Shown: piece after piece, positions 1 to 7,384 of the stretch
Layout of the letters: every line of letters begins with the position of its first letter
Position numbering within the stretch: position 1 is the stretch's first letter
NCBI GenBank assembly: GCA_027924585.1
Contig: BSBM01000190.1
Coordinates: 186,001-250,000 of the forward strand
Length of the DNA: 64,000 nt
Source: Larix kaempferi
Taxonomy: Eukaryota; Streptophyta; Pinopsida; Pinales; Pinaceae
Direction: 5' to 3'
The notes under the pieces: model-generated
Database searches by the model: none
Told to the model about the DNA's origin: nothing
Seen by the model: the letters and a program-made list of their open reading frames with translations, nothing else
Made by a program: the position numbers and the translations under genes

Positions 1-273
1 GTCGGCCAATAATATCCAGCCCTAAGGATTTTGTGAGCAGTTGTATTCGCTGCATAGTGTCCCCCACAAAATCCTGAGTGAAGGTCAATCAAGATCTTTT
101 TGGAATCTTGTTCATGGACACATCTAAGGATAACCCCATCAGGGCTTCTCCAACCCAAGCCTTCTTGAGTAAGACAATACCTAGCAGCTTTTAGTCTTAA
201 TGCCCTTCGTTTGTGTCCTTTAAGGTGGTCAGGGAAAGTCATATGTAAGAGGAAATATATAACATCAGAATAC
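1..273 (-). pseudogene. e0 Gypsy integrase, N-terminal zinc-binding part (split by e1)
   Basis: Read on the minus strand, this continues the e0 pol frame that stops at 7380. It shows the conserved stretch before and inside the integrase H2C2 zinc domain: SPDGVILRCV, then HSGFCGGHYA, then TAHKILRAGYYWP. The two His residues of the HHCC finger are visible; the Cys pair and the catalytic core would lie beyond base 1. Integrase inserts the cDNA copy into host DNA. The frame is open across all 273 bases. It is separated from the rest of pol only by e1, whose AATAC site duplication flanks the break, so pol was continuous here before e1 arrived. The family is clear; activity is impossible now. Confidence 0.85.
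269..273. repeat. Target-site duplication of e1, left copy (AATAC)
   Basis: AATAC abuts the TG of the e1 5' LTR and is repeated exactly at 7380-7384 after the CA of the 3' LTR. Five bases is the usual Copia integration footprint. It fixes both ends of e1 and shows that the insertion was a single event. Confidence 0.95.
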
Positions 274-867
274 TGTTGATGTATATGTAACTTCGGAATG
301 TATTTCACATATATGTATATTGTATTCCTATAGAGATGGTATTATTCCTCTATAAGGAAGTGTCGTCATTTATATTGTAAGTGTCGTAACTTATACTTGA
401 TGGGTTATTAGACCACCCTATTGGGGGTCGGCCATGTGGGTCAAAGGGTTATTAGACCACCCTATTGGGGGTCGGCCCACTCAGCATTATGTTATGTGGT
501 AAAGTTCGAGCCTACATGAGTTAGGTAAAAAGGCAAGTCAAGTCAAGTATAAATAGAGTGCGGGAGACACTCTATTTGCTCACTCACTTCTCACACATGC
601 TCTCAAGGAGGAGAGGCGCACTTATGGAGGAGGAGGATTGCTGCTAGGTTATGGCTATCTCTATTGGTTGGTTGTATCATTGCTCTATCTATCTCTGAGG
701 AAGTTATTGGGGTTTTTCACCTTTATGGTTTTCCCCAAGTAAATCTTTGTGTCTCTTGTGTGCTTGCATTATTGTCTCCATGATTGATATGCTGTAGATA
801 TGCTGTACATGTTGTTCTCTCAGTTAAGATCCTAGATCAAATTGAAGTAAATTCTGAAAATTTAACA
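274..867 (+). repeat. e1 5' LTR
   Basis: The LTR starts TGTTGATG and ends TTTAACA. The likely promoter is TATAAATA at 548-555. A 10-bp stem hairpin (551-577, arms AAATAGAGTG and CACTCTATTT) starts inside the TATA box. A 32-bp segment beginning GGGTTATTAGACC is duplicated at 402-433 and 446-477. An extra 11-bp copy of TATGCTGTAGA at 788-798 makes this LTR longer than the 3' one. It should drive transcription of e1 and hold the R and U5 sequences copied in reverse transcription. Confidence 0.93.
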
Positions 868-879
868 TGGTATCAGAGC
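868..879 (+). promoter_or_regulatory. e1 primer binding site (initiator Met tRNA type)
   Basis: TGGTATCAGAGC follows the LTR terminus directly. It is the standard Copia site complementary to the 3' end of plant initiator methionine tRNA and primes minus-strand cDNA. The same 12 bases follow the e2 LTR and, on the minus strand, the e3 LTR. Confidence 0.93.
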
Positions 880-2213
880 TAGCCTGAAAGAAGGCATGAT
901 ATGGCATGTATGACACTTGTTGCACTTACGATGCTAGGGCTTGATATAGCAAAAACCAGTCATCGTAGCACTTTCGCTATAAATCCGTTTTAGAGAAGTT
1001 TTCGGATCTGAAATTGTTACAGGCCGAAGCTAAGATCTCCAGGTATCTTGTGTCCAAAGGACAACCTCTAATTCGTTGTACTTTGTGATTTATGATCTGT
1101 ACAATATAGGGTTTCTGCCTCTTCCAGATCTGAGTCAAAATCAGGTGACCTTGGGAAAAAGGTCATATCTTGGGCTAGGAAGCTCCAAATGAAATTTCGT
1201 AAAAAGTGACAGGTAGTACACAGTCTGTACTATCTCAGAAAACTTTTTCAGAGGCCGAAGTTGAACCAGTGACACGTGGCACGCCGTACAAGTGCGCTCT
1301 CCTGTATTATCCCATAAACAGGTCACGTTGCGACATTTGGCATAACTCTCTCTCAGAGAGTCCAATTGAGGTCAGACCTGTCAGGATGGAAAGGTAACAG
1401 GCCGAGATATCTCAGAAAACTTTTTCAGAGGCCGAAGTTAAAACAGTGACACGTGGCACGCCGTACAAGTTTGCTCTCCTGTTTTATCCCAAAATAGGTC
1501 ACGTTGCGACATTTGGTATAACTCTCTCTCAGAGAATCCAATTGAGGTCAGACCTGTCAGGATGGAAAGATAATAGGTCAGGCTACCTCAGGAAACTTTT
1601 TTTAGACCCTGTGGATCAAAAATTTCGGAGTTACACCAGAAACAATCAGGTACATATTTCTGTCAAAACAGAATTATTTTTTGGTACCTTCATTCATGGC
1701 TTCCGGAATTTAGGGCTTTGGAGAAAGTTGGAATTTTTGTAATCGGAGACCACGGCTGGATGCTACTCATCAAAATAGAAATTTAGAGACCAAGATCAGA
1801 ATTTTTGGTTGGGCAGAAGGCCGGGCTTGATTAGACCCTAGTTCGGGACTTTGATCAGAAAAGTGGAAAATTAGGGCTTCTGCAAAAATGGGAATTTTTG
1901 AAATCTGTGACCACGGCTAGAAGCTCCTCAGAAAAATAGAAGCTTAGAGATTTGGATCAAACATTTTGATGGGGCAAAAGAGTGGGCTTCATCAAACCCC
2001 AGTTCAGGGTCACATCCAGTGAATCCAGAAGTTTCAAAAGCAAAATTGAGGAGTGAAACTTTGCAGTTTTCAAATTCTGAATATACCAACTTGATCAGCT
2101 CATCAAGGCACATATTTCTATCTTGTCAGAAGTTTGAAATTCAAAGTTTGAATTTTTGGGGTTTCTCTGACAAACCCATATCCAGCTCAAGGTCCATTTC
2201 TTGCAAATCAAGT
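880..2213 (+). other. e1 untranslated leader
   Basis: There is no credible coding here; short open frames match nothing. The second half (about 1720-2200) is homologous to the shorter e2 leader at about 25140-25500: both contain the phrases GGAATTT...GAAAT, GAAGCTCCT and TTTAGAG in order. The first half is expanded by the tandem duplication listed separately. Confidence 0.6.
1232..1590 (+). repeat. 177-bp tandem duplication in the e1 leader
   Basis: ATCTCAGAAAACTTTTTCAG occurs at 1232 and again at 1409. The following 170 or so bases match closely, including the run GACACGTGGCACGCCGTACA in both copies. A third, weaker start (CCTCAGGAAACTTTTTTT) follows at about 1584. The e2 leader has no such expansion, so the duplication arose in the e1 lineage. 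Confidence 0.85.
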
Positions 2214-3189
2214 GGATTGGGTTAATCCTAGAAGAAGATGGATTGATCATCTGCATGAGTGAAGAAGTTCCTGTTTCAGAGGGAGATGAGGCTAAGGCCT
2301 TATATAAGAAGATTGCAAGCGATGTCGACAGGTATGACTCATCGAGGTATGTTTCGATATTTGTCCATGATTAAGTTTATGGTATGTTTGTCTTCATGTT
2401 ATTATGGTTAGTACAATTTTGATTTTAGATTTGTCGTATCACCTTAACAAAATTATGAATGCATGATAGAAGATATTCATTGGTTAGGGTGTTGACACTT
2501 ATGATTGTACTAATGCATTATGGTGTTGTATGAGGTTTATGTTGTCTACTAACATGAAAGGTACACCAAGAAAGGCAAAGCATGTTCCAGTTCAAGAACA
2601 TATGATCATGAGGATAAAGACTCATCCATTGTCATGGATCTCATAGAAGATCCATTTACGAGGTATGTATAACTTGGCTTTATAATGGCTAACCTATGAG
2701 ATATACAGGTTACTAGCACAAGTCATTGAAGAAGAACAAGAAGACATCATGTGAGTATGTTAGACATAACTAGCTAGCATGCTAATCCAGGTATGTTTTT
2801 CCTATATCAAGTTACAATCTCATCTTGTGATAAGATCCTTTATATAAGTATACTTGGCATGATTGATTATGATTATTCATTGAAGTTAGTAATCATGGGT
2901 TTAGGCATATTATGCTTTTTACTTTAATGATATGACTAACCAGAAAAGTCCTATGGTCAAATAGGAATATAAGTAAAATAATATGTCTCTTATATTGATT
3001 GATTTGACTAACCATAAGAATCCTACATAAACCTTGAATGCTAATGCTTATTATTTCTGTTTGAGATGATCATGACTATACATGCTTGAGATTATTGTGT
3101 TTTAATAGTATACTAATGAATGTATGTTTTTATATGAGATCACAAGGATAACACATTCATGATACTAATAAGCATGCATAGGGACCAAG
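2214..3189 (+). pseudogene. e1 gag-like remnant and unassigned DNA
   Basis: Bases 2214-2330 align with the e2 gag segment around 25615-25740: shared blocks include TTGGGTTAATCCT and GATGAGGCTAAGG. Frames and many residues are lost, so no Gag product is possible. From 2330 on I cannot assign the sequence. It contains several junctions that look like splice sites (ACAG|GTATGA, GAG|GTATGTA, ACAG|GTTACT), but no continuous protein emerges when they are joined in a simple way. Confidence 0.5.
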
Positions 3190-3933
3190 GATGAATATGA
3201 GATTCAAGAACAGGTAATCCAGGAAGCAAAGATCAAGAGGGAGTACACTCCAGTGGTTTATGCAAGGATGCAGATATCCAGAGGGAGTTGTCCATCTCTC
3301 TACATCCCACAACAGAAAGGTGTAGAAGAAGCTACTTTAGATTAGTACTCCAGCAGCTCCTGCAAGGAAGCGAAGACTCAGAGGGAGTCCACCCAACGAA
3401 CAAACAAAGATAAGTATTTTAATTATCATTTCTTACATATTTGTTTGTTTAAATAAAATTGTTCAAATGATGTATATGCTCATGGTCTTAGACTTAGGAT
3501 ATGTATTGTGCATATTAGAATAATTACAATAATGAACAGTATACTACTAATATGCATGGGTAAGTAGCCTATGGCACTGTACAACATTCCATTGCTACTT
3601 ATCTAGAATGAAACCTCTTTGCTGACATGTTGGGAGTTGTGCACACTCTTAACAATGTTCTGGTAGAGATTGGAAGGCATCTAGAAAGTTACGGGATATG
3701 GATAAATGTTGTATTGAAGCATTGGCTAAGATAATTGCATGACTGTATGACATATTTATTTATGTGTAAGAATTTGTTCTGAAAACTATGAGATGTTTTC
3801 TAATCATGCAATTTAACTTGTTGTGTAGGAAAGATCGTATGCCATCTCCTACAAAAGAAGAATTACAACATTTGTTCTAGCAACAAAGATATCTATTGAA
3901 GATATTGAAGTTCCCAGGATCTGGGATGAAGAA
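3190..3933 (+). other. e1 linker shared with e3
   Basis: This stretch is non-coding as far as I can read. It matches the minus strand of e3 at about 57300-57990 over its whole length: both carry CAGGAAGCAAAGATCAAGAG or a close variant, AGAGGGAGTCCACCCAAC, and ACAAAGATATCTATTGAA just before the RT remnant. e2 has a different, coding integrase-RT linker here. The segment marks e1 and e3 as a shared derived form. Confidence 0.75.
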
Positions 3934-5147
3934 ATGGAATGCCATGATCCGTCGATCATGAAGAATGATGTTTGGGATGTAATCCCAAGACATGAAGGGA
4001 AGTTTGCTATGACTTCCAAATGGAACTATCAGATCAAGCATGTTGCAGATGGCAGCATTGAGAAATATAAAAGTGATGAAATAGAAGATACACCAGATGG
4101 ATTCAAGACAGCTTCCTTGAATGGTGTAGTTGAAGAAGAAGTGTATGTAGAGCAACCACTTGGTTCTGAGACACATGATAGGAAATCATATATGTGCAGA
4201 ACTTGGTATGGTGAAGATAGATTGATTGTCGACACGCAGCGGAAGCTTACTACCGAGTTTGAGATGAAGAACTTGGGGATGATGCACTATTTGTTTTTGG
4301 CATGGAGGTGTGGCAGAGTGATGGAATCTTCCTTGGACAAGGGAAGTATGCAGTAGAGATCCTGAAGAGGTTCGGGATGATGGACTGCAAGGCTATGACC
4401 ACACCTATGACATCGAATCTGAAGCTTCTATGTGATGCTTCATCTGATCCAGTTGATGTTTCTATGTATCGTCAGATTATTGGGTCCTTGATGTACCTGA
4501 CGAACACGAGACCAGATATTTGCTTTGCTGTGAACACATTGAGCCAGTTCCTGACGGATCCGAGGAGTGTTCACCTGGTTGCTGTAAAGCATGTTCTGAG
4601 GTACCTGAAGGGTACAGTGGATTATGGGCTCAGATATGAGGCGAATCAAAAGTTTAACCTGCAGGGTTATGTTGATTCAGATTGGGCTGGCAGTGCTGCA
4701 GATAGGAAGAGCACATCTGAGTGTTGCTTCAGTATGGGATCAGGTGTGATCTCTTGGTTTAGCAGGAAGCAATCCTGCGTAGCACTGAGTACAGCTGAGG
4801 CAGAGTATGTTGCATCCTGTTCAGCTAGTTGTGAGGCAGTATGGCTACGGAAGCTACTGTCTGAGTTATTTGATCTCCCGTTGGAAGCTACTGGTATCTT
4901 CTGTGATAACCAGAGTTGTGTGAAGCTGTCCGAGAACCCAGTGTTTCATGACAGGTCGAAACACATAGAGATCAAATATCACTATATCAGGGATATGGTG
5001 CAGAGAGGAGCTGTGAAGCTCCTGTATGTTGCGACGGACGAGCAGATTGCAGATGTGCTGACGAAGCCACTAGCCAGGGTGAAGTTCGAGTACTTCAGAG
5101 AGAGGCTTGGCGTGCTTCAGATCGAGGATACTTCGAGGAATAAGTGA
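3934..5147 (+). pseudogene. e1 Copia RT-RNase H remnant
   Basis: The first part (3934-4356) reads as the start of Copia RT (IMKNDVWDV, then [17 protein letters not shown]) but has lost two blocks compared with e2. One runs from the KARFVARG region to just before the first RT motif. The other carries YGFKQAP and the catalytic YVDD. A frameshift near 4290 moves the frame to 4302-5147, which encodes the RT tail and a full-length RNase H: YVDSDWAG, SRKQ, STAEAEY, IFCDNQS, HIEIKYH and the C-terminal ADVLTKPL. No RT activity is possible; the RNase H alone looks intact. TGA at 5145-5147 is the ancestral stop, as in e3. Confidence 0.9.
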
Positions 5148-5214
5148 TGGACACATTTGCTGAAGCCATTCCAAGCATGTTGGAAGGAGGATCCTTCACA
5201 TGGCTGTGGATGTA

Positions 5215-6030
5215 AGCGCTGGATGATGAGCATCAGGATGATGTTCTGGTTTCTACTTGGATATGATTAGTTGGATCATTTTGTATATGCATCATGTTGG
5301 ATGCTTGGACCATGTATCTGTATATGTATCAGGTGGATACATTGTATGATCAGGTGGATCATGTATGGTGATATGTATCATGTATTTGTATTTGTATCAG
5401 GCGGATACATTGATGATCAGGAGGATCATGTATGATGATATGTATCAGGTAGATACTTGGTATGCATCAGGTAGATGCATTGATGATCAGGAGGATCATG
5501 TATGATGATATGTATCTGTATGTGTATCAGGTGGATACATTGTATGATCAGGTGGATCATGTATGGTGATATATATCATATGTTTTGTATTTGTATCAGG
5601 TGGATACATTGATGATCAGAAGGATCATGGATCATGATATGTATCAGGTAGATACTTGGCATGCAGCAGGATGTTGCATTGATGATCAGGAGGATCATGG
5701 ATCATGATATGTATCAGGTAGATACTTGGCATGCAACAGGATGTTGCATTGATGATCAGGAGGATCATGGATCATGATATGTATCAGGTAGATACTTGGT
5801 ATGCAGCAGGATGTTGCATTGATGATCAGGATGATCATAGATGACGAGCTTCAGGATGTTGCTCCAGATGACATGCAACATGATGTTGCAGTGATGATCA
5901 GGACGATCATAGATGACGAGCTTCAGGATGTTGCTCCAGATGATATGCAGCAGGACGTTGTAGTGATGATGATCAGGATGATCATGGATACATCAGGATG
6001 ATGTATGGTGAGTATCAGGTTGATACTCTA
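5215..6030 (+). repeat. e1 array of co-varying mini-hairpins
   Basis: The region after the pol stop is built of short inverted repeats with a near-constant loop AGGNN and changing but paired arms. Examples: GTATC-AGGTG-GATAC, ATGATC-AGGAG-GATCAT, ATGCATC-AGGTA-GATGCAT, ATGCAAC-AGGAT-GTTGCAT. One form (ATGCAGC-AGGAT-GTTGCAT) has a single G-T wobble. About two dozen such units follow in head-to-tail order with short spacers. The same position in e2 (29655-30140) and e3 (55655-56165) holds related arrays. Function unknown. Confidence 0.85.
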
Positions 6031-6058
6031 TGGCCGTGGATCAGGTTGTGCAGATGAG

Positions 6059-6560
6059 CATGTAATTCGTTGCCCTGGGAGATTTGCAGATGGTCTTGCG
6101 AGGTTTTGCCTATGGCATGTAATTCGTTGCCCTGGGACATCTGGCAAATGCTCTTTCGAGGTTTTGCTCTGGGAGGACATGTAATTCGTTGCCCTGGGAG
6201 ATCTGCAGATAGTCTTGCGAGGTTTTGCCTATGGCATGTAATTCGTTGCCCTGGGATATCTGGCAGATGCTCTTGCGAGGTTTTGTCCCATGGCATGTAA
6301 TTCGTTTCCCTGGGAGATCCGATAGGTTGGGCTGTGTGCCCGTAATCAGTCATGGGATGCTCTTGCGAGGTTTTGCCATGACCACATGTAATTCGTTGCC
6401 CTGGGAGATCCTATAGGTAGAGCTGTGTGCTCGTAACATCCTGGGATGCTCTTGCGAGGTTTTGTGGTGAGGTCACATGTAATTCGTTGCCCTGGGAGAT
6501 CCTATAGGTAGAGTTGTGTGCTCGTAACAGCCTGGGATGCTCTTTCGAGGTTTTGTGACG
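6059..6560 (+). repeat. e1 tandem repeat array, units about 58 and 91 bp
   Basis: CATGTAATTCGTTGCCCTGG or a near copy starts at 6059, 6116, 6178, 6235, 6294, 6385 and 6476, giving spacings of 57, 62, 57, 59, 91 and 91. Each unit also holds CTTGCGAGGTTTTG or a close variant. Longer units carry an added block with GTGTGC(C/T)CGTAA. Related arrays lie at the same place in e2 and e3. Open frames crossing it are by-products of the repeat. Confidence 0.88.
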
Positions 6561-6787
6561 CACGTAATAAGTCCTGAGGATTCCACAGTATGGCCAGTGA
6601 TGACGAAGACCTGCAGGTGGTGGGCCTACATCCAGTATGAAAAAGGACTGGCTCTGTAGAACTTCCTATGACGAGTAGATTCAGAGATTGATTGAGATAG
6701 CAGCAGCAGTGACGATGATCCAGTGACGATGATCCAGAGAAGATGACTTGTGCTAGAAGAACTGTGCTGAGAAATACCTTCCTAGTT

Positions 6788-6796
6788 AAGAGGGAG
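6788..6796 (+). promoter_or_regulatory. e1 polypurine tract
   Basis: AAGAGGGAG lies immediately before the TG of the 3' LTR. It is the RNase H-resistant primer for plus-strand cDNA synthesis. e2 (AAGAGGGAA) and e3 (minus strand of CTCCCTCTTA) have the same tract. Confidence 0.85.
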
Positions 6797-7379
6797 TGTT
6801 GATGTATATGTAACTTCGGAATGTATTTCACATATATGTATATTGTATTCCTATAGAGATGGTATTATTCCTCTATAAGGAAGTGTCGTCATTTATATTG
6901 TAAGTGTCGTAACTTATACTTGATGGGTTATTAGACCACCCTATTGGGGGTCGGCCATGTGGGTCAAAGGGTTATTAGACCACCCTATTGGGGGTCGGCC
7001 CACTCAGCATTATGTTATGTGGTAAAGTTCGAGCCTACATGAGTTAGGTAAAAAGGCAAGTCAAGTCAAGTATAAATAGAGTGCGGGAGGCACTCTATTT
7101 GCTCACTCACTTCTCACACATGCTCTCAAGGAGGAGAGGCGCACTTATGGAGGAGGAGGATTGCTGCTAGGTTATGGCTATCTCTATTGGTTGGTTGTAT
7201 CATTGCTCTATCTATCTCTGAGGAAGTTATTGGGGTTTTTCACCTTTATGGTTTTCCCCAAGTAAATCTTTGTGTCTCTTGTGTGCTTGCATTATTGTCT
7301 CCATGATTGATATGCTGTACATGTTGTTCTCTCAGTTAAGATCCTAGATCAAATTGAAGTAAATTCTGAAAATTTAACA
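6797..7379 (+). repeat. e1 3' LTR
   Basis: Matches 274-867 by eye except for G at 7090 in place of A at 567 (in the loop of the TATA-side hairpin) and absence of the 11-bp duplication. It ends TTTAACA, followed by the AATAC target duplication at 7380-7384. Confidence 0.93.
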
Positions 7380-7384
7380 AATAC
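7380..7384. repeat. Target-site duplication of e1, right copy (AATAC)
   Basis: Exact partner of 269-273. On the minus strand the e0 pol reading frame passes through these bases. Confidence 0.95.

Larger units (their letters stand above)
274..7379 (+). mobile_element. e1: complete non-autonomous Copia LTR retrotransposon, very young
   Basis: The 7.1-kb element is bounded by LTRs (274-867 and 6797-7379) and a 5-bp AATAC duplication. It has a Met-tRNA primer site, a long leader, decayed gag-like sequence, a fused RT-RNase H remnant, a hairpin array, a second repeat array and a polypurine tract. It lacks protease, integrase and the RT active site, so it can only move with proteins supplied by a relative such as e2. 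Compared by eye, the two LTRs differ by one substitution and one 11-bp duplication, so the insertion is recent. It lies in the integrase region of e0, in opposite orientation. Confidence 0.92.

Noticed and set aside
1141-2225. Small frames of 60 to 100 codons in the e1 leader
   Set aside because: They overlap the 177-bp duplication or leader sequence that is non-coding in e2 and e3.
6015-6420. Open frames of 60 to 110 codons in the e1 repeat array, and their counterparts at 30215-30727 and 55059-55565
   Set aside because: They follow the 58/91-bp DNA repeats in arbitrary frames and strands, and differ between e1, e2 and e3.
6059-6560. CRISPR-like look of regularly spaced repeats
   Set aside because: Plant retrotransposon context, irregular unit length, diverged repeats and no unique spacers or cas genes. 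The same holds for 31539-32115.
7336-7379. C-terminal extension of e0 pol (LLNFQNLLQFDLGS)
   Set aside because: These codons are LTR sequence of e1 and not part of the Gypsy protein; the real continuation is at 273-1.
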